DNA of 64,000 nt, from assembly GCA_018343915.1 (NCBI GenBank), contig JABRWF010000008.1, forward strand, positions 2,170,001-2,234,000, written 5' to 3'. The number at the start of each line of letters is the position of its first letter. Position 1 is the first letter of the stretch. Positions 1-12,152 of the stretch are shown here, in pieces. This stretch comes from Agroathelia rolfsii (taxonomy: Eukaryota; Basidiomycota; Agaricomycetes; Amylocorticiales; Amylocorticiaceae). The notes under the pieces are model-generated. The model was not told the origin of the DNA, made no database searches, and was given only the letters and a program-made list of their open reading frames with translations. The translations under genes were made by a program, and so were the position numbers.

Positions 1-1901
1 AACTGGCCGGGCACGTATTAGTGAATCTGGCTAAAAATTGAGGTAGGAGCGCACGAGCCATAGATATGCGACGACAGAGACTATGATCAGAGATCCAGTC
101 CAATCGTTAGGGTAATCCAGGGTCGATTCTAATAACAAAAAGAAAACATATATCACTGTCAATTCAGGAAACCCATCCAGTGGAGGCTTTGTCGATTGAG
201 ATGTTAATTATACTTACCACTCTCGTCCGGTGATCTGATAGGACTCGATTTACGTCTCACTCATCAGCCTCAACCAGAGAGCGCATGATGACTAGAATTG
301 GCTTCGCACATATATGCCAAGTACTTACTGCGAGCTGCGGTAACCAGAGAGTATCCATGATTCGAGGCGTTAGAAGCGTAACTACGGTCTATTACCCGCT
401 CAGCTAGTCTCAGTGCTTAGGCACTGACTGAAGAGTAAAGCTGATAAATGTAATACCAAGGATAGAGCATCAAAGCCTGGTATCGTAGGCAATATAGCCA
501 GAACCACCCAATTTGCCAATAAAAACTGATCTAGTATTGCCAAGTGAGCATACTAGAACTTATCGACAGTAATTACTCGATGGGGTGAAGGAATCTGCCG
601 AGGCAATTTAAAATCTGCAGATGAATGTACTGTTAAGCTATTAGACAACCTGAGGTTGTCTACTAAAGCTGTAGTCGATAGCCGCAGTTGAAGAATGAAT
701 CTCGAATGTACTCGGAGTTTGTTAGGAATCCCCTCGTGTTACCATCACGGAAAGAAATTATAATATGATGGAACTTGAAGGAATCATTGCATTTGAAATC
801 TTCCGCACCTTTGCTAAAATAATAGCTTCCCAATATAGTCAAATCCACTAGTCAGCGGGGCTAAAAGAGTCTTCATTTGTCACTCATAGTACCCGCGATG
901 ACATATATTCTTTTTATACAAATCAATTTCATAAGTGCACGAATGAACGTTCATGCGATGTCCAGGATTCAAGATAGCAAAAGGATCAGATATAGAATAT
1001 CCTATAAAGTCCCTGCATATCATTGTACTTTGCATTCCAAAACGCATAAACATCAGGGATGGTGTTGAACTTAGCAGCTCGAGGTACTAACATCCAAATA
1101 TATACCTAATTGCGCTTTCCACGGAGCCCGAAAAAGGTAACATTCAAGTAAATGCAATTCATAAATTGGAGCTAGACCACAGTCGATCGCATTGGTGGGA
1201 ATGGTTTCAGGTGGCGCCTATCACTGGAGCGAAGGATGCGCCTTGAGTGATATACAAACGAATATCGAAGGCTGAGAAAACAATGAAAGCATGACATAAT
1301 GTTTTGAGGAGGATATTCGGACAACAGCCGGCAAACCCTGATCAGTGGCCCGCGGCTAGCATATGCCTATTGAGGGCATCGCCAAGTTACATCCCCAGAA
1401 GACGCTCGAGCCAAGGGCCGCCAACCCAACCTACAAGCATATTAAGGCAGATGCAGGGGGAACCCTCTTCTTGTTTTCCCCAGCTGATCGCCCTTACAAC
1501 AAGATGAGAAGCCTCGATTAGGATGGTAGGCCCGATTGCCCGCGCGGTAGAAGCGGGCGGCCTCGTCCGTCCTCGTGTTGGCTTAAGGCGACGACAACGC
1601 CTCCCCCATCTACATACATCCGACCTCGCGACAGCTGTCTTCATACATATCGCATTGAAAATACGTATTGCCCAGTAGGAGCTGGCTGGAGTCGCTTTCA
1701 GCCCTACGTATACAAAGACTGAGTACCTCCACCCAACCCTGTTCTCTCTTCCAAGAAACAAACCAAGTCCATTAAATTCATGACATAATGATGTTTCCAC
1801 ATATCCAGGTCTGTCTAGAGGTCACCATATGGCATCGTTAGTATATCAGGGCAGCCTTCTTGAATTTTATCGAGATATGGACCAACCCGTGAGGCTGCGG
1901 T
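1..1901. other. No gene recognised
   Basis: Only short, low-quality open frames are present on both strands and none resembles a known family. The longest, on the minus strand at 1387-1800, is rich in Arg and Trp, lacks recognisable motifs and is probably chance. The 3' untranslated region of the minus-strand gene ending at 1902 should lie at the right edge. Confidence 0.5.
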
Positions 1902-3430
1902 TCAGCTTCTTTTGACAAGTTTGTCTTTCCTGCCAATTGTCTGTATTTTATCTGGCCTAACTCTCTTAACTGTCGATGATGGTGAGCGCTGTCTAGTAGC
2001 CCGGGAGTTGTTAGGCCTCCGTGTGCGTTGACTTGGATAACGGGAGGCATCAAGCTGTAGATAATCACCATTGTGAGTTTACAGCACCTAGACTCGTGCA
2101 AATAGAATTATCCTTACCCCAATATCTGTCAAGGCACCACACTTCTTCATGTGCTTGACGAATCCGTACCGAGAGAAGTGTGCCCGATCATCTATGCTTA
2201 CGACTTCGCTGCATCCAAGACAATGCACCCAGGTTGACCCAAATGCATGAACAGCGGCGTCATGTTCCATCGTAATCCATCGCTCGACCCAATTCTGATT
2301 TTTGCCCTCTTTCTTGGGCTTTTCTGCCTCTCTCCGTCGTCTTGACGTATGCGAGCCGGCACGACTGGTAATTTTCCAAAGAGGGGATGTTATGAGCCTT
2401 GAATGAAATAAGGATTGATTTGAAAACCCACGGTTCCCTTCGTCCTTCCAGCTCCCTCAATATCTGGTCATCAATAGCCCGTAGCCCGTCGATGGCACTG
2501 TAGAACGAGTAAAGAAAGGTTTAGCAGTTGCTATCCCCCCGGTAGTGATACGCACCACTCCTGTGAGCAACTGATTGCTTTTCCCTCGCTATTGACATAC
2601 TCCTCTTCATGCTTGCGACAAATGAACCTAGTTCTGTTTATATTCGCAGGTGCGACATCCCCTGGCGCCTCGCGTTCCGGTGCTCGTGGTCGAGTTAGTG
2701 GTCTCCGCTGAGCGTACCCCAGACTTTCGCTGACGCTTGTTGAGCTCAGGAATCGTTGGAGAGCTGTCGTAAAGCTCGTACTCGTTCTCAACTGAGGCGA
2801 GGATGGTTCCGGTGCGGCGTGAGGCTGGGGAGAAATCTGCCCGCGTCTTACACTGGCAACATCAGCGTACCGCTGTCCCTCCTCGTCGGTTCCCCTTACG
2901 GGTTGCCAGACTATATAGGGGCCAGTATCACGAGTCTGGCTGTACGCCGAGGTATGCATTGTGGCCGCCGCACTATTCCATGGTGTAATTGAGCTTGATG
3001 TGGGATGGGTGGGGTTGATTGTGCCGTATGAGCTACTTGCAAAGGCAGGCTGTTGGCTGCTTGTCGATGCCAACGGGAAGGACGCGGGGTGATAATGGGC
3101 ACCGTAATAACGCTGCTGTTGGTGTTGTGTTGAGCTGGAGCTCAAATCCTCTTCATCTTCATCTTCCTCTTCCTCAGCTCCGGACGACTCGTCGCTCCAT
3201 CCCCCCGATGACGCTGGCGATAGGCGCCTTCCCAAAGACGCTTGCGATGATGGCGACCGAGATGCGGCTGACCCGGATGGTGCTAGCCATGGAGGTGGAG
3301 GAGGTACGAGGCTTCTGTGGGATGGCGCTTCGGTAGGTCGTGCTCCCGCTTGCCCTCCAGTAGCGGCGTCGCCGCCCCTGGCTCTCTGTGACATCTCTGT
3401 CTCAGGCTCAAGTATCCGGCTAAGATCCAT
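1902..3430 (-). CDS. Hypothetical protein with a disordered N-terminus and a C-terminal zinc-finger-like segment
   Basis: The first exon (3430-2556) encodes about 290 residues rich in Ser, Pro, Thr and Gln with an acidic run, which looks disordered. A donor at GAGTG|GTGCGT and an acceptor at CTACAG (exon restarts at 2497) lead to later exons. One of these carries the segment HCLGCSEVVSIDDRAHF followed by YGFVKHMKKCG, with Cys-x2-Cys and distal His/Cys residues suggesting a zinc-binding unit. A last intron ends in TCTACAG, and the final exon reads as a basic, Ser/Arg-rich tail ending at 1902. The frame chosen for that exon is the one that stays open with protein-like composition. I do not recognise the family; a nuclear role would be only a guess from the zinc-finger-like part and basic tail. 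The middle intron, near 2360-2420, is the least certain. Confidence 0.6.
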
Positions 3431-6400
3431 GATTACTACTCTTCGGGGCGACTGAGGGCTGAAATGATGATGCTCAAAGAAAACGTCTTCACAGTAATAG
3501 AAGATTTGATTGATAACGGTGGGCGGATCGTTTTAGTGTTTTGTGCATGAAAAATATGTCAGGCTTGATGTTGGAAATGATTATTGTCTTGTTTGCTGCC
3601 GAGTTACCACTACCGGCGAACCTACTAGAACTACTTCATCCACAGATGTGATCGCTGGGCAAGGGCACTCATTGGACACGAGGGAGCATCTACGGGCAGA
3701 AAGGGGTGTACTCTGTGACCTTGGGACAGCCCCTATCCCTACCCATAGTTCCAACCGGCCTCACTGAAGTTGCATGCTTATCCTCATGGACATACATCAC
3801 TACTCTAATCTGGGGGATATGGAACGCATGAAAGGCTGGATGCGATGATTGTGATCGATAGCTTTATGGACAGCGTGATTCTCTAACTTGAAAAGTGGCA
3901 CCCTCCTTTGACTGTCATATCATACCCCTATTGTGGCGTTTTCCATACATATTATTCTTGGCATACTGTATGCAGTAACTGAAAATATCTTCAGACGCAG
4001 TACTCAGAGCATAGCTTACTTTGGAACAGTCATGGGCCGACCCTTATACTGCACGCCTATCAATCACATGAGCATTTCGCGCCTGCATTGCCGTTTCGCA
4101 GATACAATCGGAAACGGTCTGGCCGGAACTAAGTTTGGAAAGACCTAATTTACGACCGTCTCCTGACTTCTATCCAATAGAATACACCTATCACTGCTTC
4201 ATAAGCGACCCGAGGAGGCGCACCAGGCGCACCTCCTTCCGTAAGGACCCGGACTTCCATTCTCTTCGTATCCGGGATAGGACATTGGGTAGTTAAGGGT
4301 TCTACTGGTTTAGTCCAGGTCACACAAAAAAAGTATCCCGTCCTGTATGGATCCGCTAGTCTGAATCCAAACCACCCGGCGGCTGCCAAAACACGTCTCC
4401 AAATTGACCTACTTTTTCTTCTTCTTCCGTTTGGCATGTTTTGGGCACCTCGGGCCGCTATGCCACATCGGATAACCATGACGTAACAGGGTAAGTTGAT
4501 CATTCTGTGGCTCTTGGATATGCTAGTAAAAAAGTATATAGTATACGATCTCAGCCGTCCAAGTAAGAGGTCGTTGAACGATGCCAGTGATTATGAACAA
4601 GTGATGGCTTGAGTGACGGAGTGGTTAAATGTTAATGAATTCATGATGGCACGTGTCTGCAAATTTCCAATATCGGCTATATAGCGGCGGGCTGTTCCAT
4701 CACCACCTGCTACGTTATCGATATACAATTGCTCATCCATGCCTGTCTTTCATCGCTTTTCCCTGTCATTCACTAGACGCACCATGATGCTTTTGCTCCT
4801 GTAAAGTGGTTATTATATCTATAGGCTGTTTGAACATGGCAAATCGTTGTCTTCCGTCTGGCTAGCGCTGAATATTGCGAATTTCTCAGAGATTTCTTTT
4901 ATCTCTTGGCTTGGAATGACCGCGCCAACCTTTTGGGCTTTCAATTTTCAAAAATAGCCCTGATAAAAACTGGTGCATTTGAAATGCGTAAAAAAAAAAA
5001 AAAAAAAAAAAAAGTGATACACGCTCAAAACTCGACCTTCACCCCTGAAAAATGGACAATTCAATGCTAGATAATCCAAGTGTTCAAACACCGGCCGACG
5101 CCATTCTACCTTATCTCACGGACGTGCAGAGGAATTAACCCCCGTGGTCTTGATCTCATGATCATTGGAAAGCTTCACAGCTCGGACAAACATTGTGCCA
5201 TTGACTGGTATACTGTGCATGACTAATAATTACATCTCGGGGTCCCCGCCCTCCATCTCTCTCGCATTTCTATGCATGAGCTGTGAGCTGTCTATCATAA
5301 GATTCGTAAGGCAACGGCGTGTTTGATAATCAAACTATGGTTATCATCTGCTGACATTTTTGTTTCTATTCTCGGCGTTACGTCCCCGGGCGATACACTG
5401 TGGCCATTCAATGCCACTCATAATGAGTCGTATCATACGATGGATTGCAAGTCTACGGTACCCCGTTTGATGCAGATTATGACGAATGCCGACCTACTTA
5501 TAACGAGTCGTAAGTTCTAGGCTGTCGATGCCATGTTGAATTCATTGGCACATTGCAGTGTCATTTATTCGTTGGAGTGATGCAGCCAAGCCTCATAGAA
5601 TAGACAGGGGCCTGCATAAGGTTTGTGTAGGACGGAACGACCATATGTAATGTCTGTATTGACGGTCGAGCAGTCTCAATTGGCTCTCTTCCCGCGAAGG
5701 TACGGCTGGCGTGGCAGTGTTTGATGCCAGCATGCAGTGCTACATGTTTTCAGGGTCGCAAATTTCCGTTCGCCCCTAGACCAAAACGAGCCGGATTCGA
5801 TAAACTGATCATACATGCTGGCTACCCCGTTTCGAAATGGATGACAGGAGATATCCCCTACACCCATCATCATGCATCATGGGGCTTTGGTGATATCCGC
5901 GTCTCCTGCAGCGGCATCTGTGTGGGCAAGGTAATCATCTCCGCCGATGATTTTTTTTTTTTTATGCAATGCTACCCTAAACAAATAGGCAGATTGCGTA
6001 TGGCATCGAGCAATACAGACTCAAGCTCTCGCCGCACGTAAGCCACCACTAAATCACCAAAGTGCTGGAACCATGGTATATCCCATCTGGGTGAAAACAT
6101 GGGAGTTTCTAAACGACATAGACAGGTCAGGCAACACTTCCTAGTAAAATAGGAGCATGTGGTTGCATGACGGATATGACCCATCCATTGCATATGGTAT
6201 TCAGTTGCTAACACTACCTGCGGATCCTATTATCTTCGGTAGACTCAGGGCGCCCATGCGTGTATGGGATCCACCAATAAGACAGCTGCAGTGGTCACCA
6301 CCATAGGGGCTTCTGAACTCCACATGCATGCACGGCTGCAGTTGCATCGCAAGCTATTGTCTGTGCCGAGTCAACAATACTGGCTAGTACGGGCTCGGGT

Positions 6401-7210
6401 TCTGATTGATTTGCGAAACAAGACCAGACTGAAATATCTGCATAACATTTTGATTTCTTTTTTATCAATGCGTCATCTCGCATGTTGAAGCGCTTCCTTT
6501 GCGAGACTCCACGGAGTCAATGCCATCGGTGCAATAACAATCAGTTGACTGACTTTATTATTATTATTATTTAATCCTTTCCTCCTTAAGTTGGTGCACA
6601 GATACTCTTCCTGACATGCCTTCAGTCAACGAGCGATAGTATAAATTCTAGGGTGATGCATATTGGCCCAGCCCTCTTTCACGAACCTGGGAGAACCTGG
6701 ATTGATCCGGCATGACATATGTTCACCGCCTTTGCTGAAGTCCAGAATCATGACACTAGTGCGTGCATAGTTTTCAGAGTAAAAAGATTTTAACATTGAC
6801 AGAAATTATAGCCGTTCAAGCAAGAGATATATACTACGTCATTACCGAACTGCCCTTCAACCTTTACGGTATAGAGGGTGACCTGTTAGACACTCATAGA
6901 TCTGTCCATCGACAATCGTCATTTGGGGCGTATGGGACAAGGGTACCCATTCAAATCGTCATGTAGTAGTACTTGCGATCATCAGAAAGCAAGTCATCCA
7001 CTATCTAGGGATTTGCTTCAAAACCAAAACCCGCATGAGTTACAAGAAATAAGTGACACTTCACGCATGTGCCACGTGGTACCATAGTGTCGCTGAAATA
7101 TTACAAGGAATTGTATGGTACAGATATCTTACATAGTTGTAGTAACAAGAGACGACAATAACGCATGCATGCATTACCCCTTGGAGTAAGTGACCTTGAT
7201 GACAAATCAA
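3431..7210. other. Gene-poor interval with a possible split gene in its middle
   Basis: Apart from the candidate at about 5323-6125, no convincing gene is visible. It contains an uninterrupted A run of roughly 22-24 bases near 4990-5013, a T run at 5950-5961 and a short TTA-type repeat near 6557-6571. A 117-codon minus-strand frame at 4150-4503 has no recognisable motif. Confidence 0.45.
5323..6125 (+). CDS. Possible multi-exon gene or gene remnant, unrecognised
   Basis: Several open blocks are joined by good splice signals. A first block contains TLWPFNATHNESYHTMDCKS and ends at the consensus donor GAGTC|GTAAGT (about 5511). A block from about 5560 (after TTGCAG) reads SFIRWSDAAKPHRIDRG. 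A block opened by TTTTCAG near 5752 reads GFDKLIIHAGYPVSKWMTGD and ends at GGCAAG|GTAATC. A further block from about 5990 reads ADCVWHRAIQTQA and stays open to VYPIWVKTWEFLNDIDR near 6125. The composition is protein-like, with an N-glycosylation-type site (NAT). I could not build a complete model: no clear start codon, one uncertain junction near 5690, and no clear ending. It may be a decayed gene. Bounds are approximate and the family is not recognised. Confidence 0.3.
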
Positions 7211-8717
7211 CTACCTACGCTTTGCTGTAAGCTGAGATACCTTGAGGCTTCGCTCTCGTTCGTCAGTTTTCTTCATTTCTCGGAGCCGCTCTACCTCACG
7301 CATCTTCTCAGCCATCTTTTCGGTCGCAAGCTTGGCAGATGCACGAGTCTGCTGCAATGCGTCTGGCGAAATCGACTCAGTGATTCAGTCCAGAAGCCAA
7401 AGCCAGAATGTTTGAAACTCACTATCAAGAGCGGAAACCTCGGCCTGAAGCCTTTCGTATTTTGTCCTCGCGGCAAGATACGCCGTCTCAGCGGTCACGA
7501 ACTTGGCATGTGTTTTGCTGTGCTCGGTGTGCGCCTTGGACTCGCGCTGTACACAAAACCATGATTTTGATCAGTTTTTTTCAGTGTGCGAAAAAAAAAA
7601 ACAGGGCTGATTATTGTTGGCGAACCTTGACTGCCACTTTCTGCGCTTGCTGCAGCTCAGAGAGCTCCTTGATGGCTACGTCCAATGCGACCTGCTCTGC
7701 CTTTCCCTCGCTCTTAATGACCTTGCTGAGCCTTTTCCCTTCCTTGATTTCTTGCTTAGCAATCTTACTCCGCTGTTTAGGTGTCAGGGCCGCCTCTGCG
7801 GCAGCAGCCCTCAAATGAATGTCGGAATCGACGCTAGGGGCGGACAGTGGTCCCGTTGTAGCAGGCCCGTTTACAAATGTTGAGCCTCCGTCCGCCATGC
7901 CATGCACACTCGTCGACTGCGATCGGATGGTTGAGGCCCGGGTAGATTTCTTTGCGCTGGCGGCACTGTGGGTGCTTCGAGCTTTCGTCGCTGTGCCATT
8001 AGGGTTGGAAGCAGGCTTGACGCGGCGCTTCGGGCCTGGTGAAGCAGATGAAATAGACTGCGAATCTGAAGAGCCTGGGGCGCGCAGAATGGAAGTGACA
8101 CCGCCATTTTCAGATGCAGCTGGACCATAGCGGCGACTGAGACTCGTGATATCATCGTCGTTGTCACCGGGATCCTGCTCCTGAGCTTGGGTAGAGACCT
8201 CATTGGCTTGCATCACGCTCGCTTCCTTTTCTGCGGGAGGATAAGTCGCCACATCGGTACCAGGCGTGTGCTCGTACGCAGGTGCTGCCGTGCTAGCAGA
8301 AATGTCGGGACCACCAGCCCGGTTCCGTGAATAGTCAGAAGTGGTATCGTCTTCGGCTTCAACCTCTCTCATGGGTCTTTTGGCAATAGCCACCGACGGC
8401 TGTCGAGTAACATCGGCGCCTCCTGCTGTTTCAATGTTGCCGTTATCGTTGTCTTCGCCACTGAGGTTCCCATTTGTATTGTCGCTTTCAATAGGTCCAC
8501 TAGTCTGGCCTGCCTCTGATTTGTTAGGGGCGTCTGGTGGAGCAATGTCGATAACATCTTGAACAGGGTCATCACTGGTGTTAGGCCCAGCGCCAGGAGT
8601 ATTGTTGCTGAGACGCTTTGAATTGGATCTGGTGAAGAAATGCATAATGGGTGCGTCGTAGTATACTGACTTCTCGCTAGACGGCGTAGGGATGGTGGAT
8701 GTATGGGTTTGACTCAT
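7211..8717 (-). CDS. Ser/Thr-rich hypothetical protein with a C-terminal coiled coil
   Basis: The 5' exon (8717 to about 7626) encodes roughly 360 residues. The first 250 are rich in Ser, Thr, Asp and Pro and look disordered; the last 70 are charged and helical (Lys/Glu/Ala-rich). An intron ending in GTACAG (about 7552) leads to a second exon continuing the helix (ESKAHTEHSKTHAKF). After an intron ending in TTTCGCCAG a third exon reads QTRASAKLATEKMAEKMREV and ends at the TAG at 7211-7213. The junction phase gives N-A-L-Q-Q before this block and keeps the heptad-like pattern intact. The total is about 450 residues. The layout (disordered N-terminus, long charged coiled coil) suggests a scaffold or cytoskeletal adaptor, but I recognise no named family and assign no function. 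Confidence 0.7.
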
Positions 8718-9049
8718 TGCTGTCGCTTCTTGAACGTTCTGACAAGGAGGAGGAGGACAAAAAGGGAGGAGAACAAAGTGACGTCATAGGATCGCAAGCA
8801 TTGCTTTAGGCTGTCGATCAGCCCCACAATACATGAAAAGTAGAAGTTTCCAGATATGAATATGATGATGCTATGCTTGCATGGCCTCCTTTATTTACAA
8901 AGACACGCGGATGATATATCGTCATGTAGAGGGTCTTTTTGGCGTGCCTGTTATAAATATTGGACATTATTAATGAGCAATTGAAGTAGTACTTGTGCGT
9001 CAGACTTAAATTTTGTGATTATATATATAGTCATTTAAAAAGTCATAGC
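8718..9049. other. Intergenic, upstream of a divergent gene
   Basis: No coding potential is seen. It is the promoter side of the minus-strand coiled-coil gene and the 5' flank of the tRNA gene. The stretch just before the tRNA is AT-rich (atatatatag), common upstream of Pol III genes. Confidence 0.4.
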
Positions 9050-9165
9050 GCCCGGCTAGCTCAATCGGTAGAGCGTGAGACTCTTACGAGCAGCTGGGTG
9101 AAGTCAGCTTGCGAGGCCATGCCTCTGCAATCTCAAGGTTGTGGGTTCGACCCCCACGTCGGGCT
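9050..9165 (+). tRNA. tRNA-Lys(CUU) with a 43-nt intron
   Basis: The acceptor stem GCCCGGC (9050-9056) pairs with GTCGGGC (9158-9164), with one G-U pair. The D-arm holds the A box TAGCTCAATCGGTAGAG. The anticodon stem TGAGA pairs with TCTCA around the loop C-T-C-T-T-A-A, giving anticodon CTT at 9083-9085. An intron of 43 nt (9087-9129) sits one base 3' of the anticodon, the canonical nuclear tRNA intron position, and interrupts the loop. The T-arm GTGGGTTCGACCCCCAC contains the B box GGTTCGA. A T-rich stretch (ttcttttttc) follows at about 9170, a plausible Pol III terminator. Confidence 0.95.
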
Positions 9166-9460
9166 AATGTTCTTTTTTCATTTTCTCGACACAATTCAAA
9201 TTAATGGCTGCCCCGAATTGCCAATACTTGTCTCAATGCAAATTCAATATTCTTGACCTAGCGATAAAGCACTGGCCAGACCTTTTCTACACTAGCTTTC
9301 ATCAAGTTATCACGCAGTGAAATCCAGAATGGTGTAAAGAACTCCTCTCAAAGCCAATAATCTACAACAAATCGAAATGGAGTAAGGCGTGTGCATGAAT
9401 GTACTAACCACACACAAGAAAAAGCGAAAGCGTGGTATATAGTATTTTCTTTTCTTTTTT
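9166..9460. other. Short intergenic region
   Basis: It contains the T-rich Pol III terminator just after the tRNA and then the probable 3' untranslated region of the lipase gene that ends at 9461. Nothing else is seen. Confidence 0.4.
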
Positions 9461-10689
9461 TCAGCAATAGATAGTTCCGATGTAGACACCATCATAAGGA
9501 CCCAAATGATTCGCAATATCCCCGTCAAGAATGTTGGGAACGGTCTGAATTTGGCATTGTGAGTCAACGGCATCATCCTCTCCGGGACAAGCCACTGCAT
9601 AGGTAGAGAAAAGGTGTGTTTCTCCCTCAGGGTGGAGGAAACCCAAGGAGCGCCCTGGGCAGCTGAAAAATGCATGCATTAGAAGCCAGAGGATAGCAAA
9701 TCTAGAATATGTAGACATACATAGGAATGGGGTCTTTTTCGTTGTCAACACGGTGGAAGAGGCCGGCAAGCTAAATACATCAAACGTAAGAAGCTAGCGC
9801 TTGCGTCACAAATATTTGGAACCTCACCAAAGAGTCAAAATATGCAGCGTAAGTCGGGTTGCCCACCCGAGGTGTTCCAAAGGTTTCAGACTTGATGGTG
9901 ATGGAAGAATCCAAGTTGAGCCTTAGGAAAAGCGCATCGAGCTCCGCCAAAGCGCCTCCGAGTGAGTGCCCGACCTAGAAGCCATTATGAGCATGAGCGA
10001 TGCCCAAGTCTCGGGAATGTTGTAATGTCGTCTTTACCGTATAGACAAGCGTTGAATCATATTGCGCCAGAAGCGCCTTGACCTCTGCTAAGATAGGTTC
10101 AGCTGTAAGAGCCTGTTCAGCGAGGAAGCCGTTGTGTCCCTGGGTGCCCGACGGAAGTCCTGGGAACAAAGTCGAGTTGAAGTCGGCGAGGAAGAAATCT
10201 GCGTCAGTCAAGTCTGATAAGCTGAGAGCAGAATATAAGATATCTAGTGAGGAAACGCTCTTTATACAGGACTCACAACGCGGTAGGATCTGTCCCCTCG
10301 TGGGCGACAACAACTGCCTCATAAGATGGCCAATATCCAACGTACCCTGATGCGGACTTAAATAAAAATTAAGATAGACGATTCAAGTCGAACGAACAAT
10401 ATTGGATGTCATCTCCATCTCCCCCATATAGAGTTACGTCGAAGCCAGGATTTGCCTCACAAGCGATACCACAGTCTGTTCCCGTGGTGATATTACAATA
10501 AGCGGCTCGGGCAAACTCGGCAAATGGCACAAAGCTCTCAATCTCTGCATTTGTAAGGTTGGTGACAGTGGTAACCACACCAAGTCCCTGGCGTTTGGGC
10601 AAGGAATTTTCATGTGGCAGTGCAACCACTGGGATTACCATGGCCGCTGAGAGCACCGCTGCGGCAACCGTCACAAGCAGGGAGTGCAT
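9461..10689 (-). CDS. Secreted class-3 (GXSXG) lipase, tandem copy 1
   Basis: This is a multi-exon gene for a fungal class-3 lipase (feruloyl esterase A/Rhizomucor-lipase-like alpha/beta hydrolase), which hydrolyses ester bonds of acylglycerols or related esters outside the cell. The start at 10689 (MHSLLVTVAAAVLSAAM) is chosen because it gives a signal peptide and matches the start of the neighbouring paralogue; an in-frame codon 12 residues upstream is less likely. A Lys-Arg pair (PKRQ) after the signal peptide looks like a Kex2 cleavage site. Exons encode the QFARAAYC-type N-terminal helix, the lid/oxyanion region, the nucleophile-elbow region (VGHSLGGALAEL) and the C-terminal block with NILDGDIANHLGPYDGVYIG, whose His is the likely catalytic His. 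Paired Cys residues suggest disulfides. It ends in TIYC. Intron positions match those of the copy at 12153-13373. Confidence 0.85.
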
Positions 10690-12152
10690 CGCGGGTTTCA
10701 AGGCTTGGGAGACGATGTAAACCAAAGCTCTGGATGAGCAGGGTGGTGGATGTCCGAGAGACGAGCCTGAAGGACTTCACATATCCCCTCTGCTGGTTTT
10801 ATAGCATAAAGGGCAAGCCTGGTAGTGACGTACAACCACAGAAAGCATGCGACGAGTACACGAGTGTTTAGAAATACTGAGGTGTAGCAGATGGCAATCA
10901 TGGACAAGTCTAGTCATTTGACATTACCCTGTCTTGAATTATAGAGTATTTTATTTGCATCTTGATGCATGAGCAAGAATAGGCGATTATTAAACGCAAA
11001 GGCACATGGTGAGTGATTCACAGAAGGGATCCCGTGTCTTCGTGTTGCACATATCGAGCGGCTGAAGTGACGGAAGGAAGACAGGACACAGGAATGTGAA
11101 AATCGATCTACGTGTCGTGGTCGGGTAGAAGCAGATGGTATCTATAGGAATAGCCAGCGCTAAACTAAAGTCCGTGCTATCGTTTATGACTGGCTAAGGA
11201 TGAGTTATATTTGTTGCACCCTTCTGCTATCACTAATCATGACATATCCGCCCCCCCCCCCTCACGTTACGAAAGGGAAATGACCTGATATTCTCAGAGA
11301 TTTCGAATGTCAAGAAAACATACAGTAGTGATATTTGGCTGTTACTAAAGCACCGTGAAGGCTTCATGAGGTGTGAGATGAGGCTTGATTACGTGGCATG
11401 GAAGCCATTTGTAGTTGCAAGAATCATGTACAGTGGTATTTGCAGCCAAATCAGTCTTAGTGGCACCATCAAGAAAACTTGTTTTTCAAGTTGTAGCCTG
11501 AATTGTATAGATGTGACGTGACGTGACGTGACGGGTGTGGCAGTGTGATGATGGCGCAGCAAGAAGCAACGATGGCAAACTTAAGAGGAAACATAGTAAT
11601 CAATCGGGGACGTTTCAAAGTGTTAAAATATGACGAGCGACGACGATGAGCAGCGGTCGACACAAAGAAATGCATTCCGCTTGTCTACTTGTACATCGTT
11701 GTACGTAGTCAAACGGATAGTAAACAAAAATGTAAACTACTGTAAATATAAGGACAGAATCATGTGACCCAGCACATGGATCACATATTCTAACACAAAG
11801 AGCCAATAAAACAATAGTATTCCTTTATAATCAAAACTTATCGGTCTATATGAGTACCATTCTGAGGGCCATCCTCTGAAGAATACCAACCGGAGCATTA
11901 GGAACATACGTCTCGGGCTCTCTCCGAAGAGATATTTGTATACATGGCTTAAAGGCTAGAATCCGCATTCTGAGTTTTTCCACCATCTGTCAAAGGTCAT
12001 ACTCGGAAGAGACAATTCATGAAGAATCATTGATTCTACTACACGGGTATCCTACAGCCGAAAAAAATCCTTAAGAAATAATATCGATCCCTGTAGCCCG
12101 CCTAACAAATCGAAAGAAAAAAAGGTGGCCAGGTTTTTGCTACTCTAACTGC
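10690..12152. other. Intergenic region between the lipase paralogues
   Basis: This is the promoter side of lipase copy 1 and the 3' side of copy 2. It contains a C run at about 11251-11260 and four head-to-tail TGACG units at about 11514-11533, which resemble CREB/ATF-type half sites but may be a simple repeat. No coding potential is seen. Confidence 0.4.
11514..11533 (+). repeat. Four tandem TGACG units
   Basis: Four consecutive TGACG pentamers are read directly. The TGACGT(CA) core is the known site of bZIP CREB/ATF regulators, but the position about 0.8 kb upstream of lipase copy 1 and 0.6 kb beyond the end of copy 2 leaves the function open. Confidence 0.5.

Noticed and set aside
1387..1800. 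137-codon minus frame
   Set aside because: No motif, biased towards Arg/Trp/Gly, no splice or homology support; likely chance.
4150..4503. 117-codon minus frame
   Set aside because: Arg-rich with no recognised motif and no neighbouring exons; not enough to call a gene.
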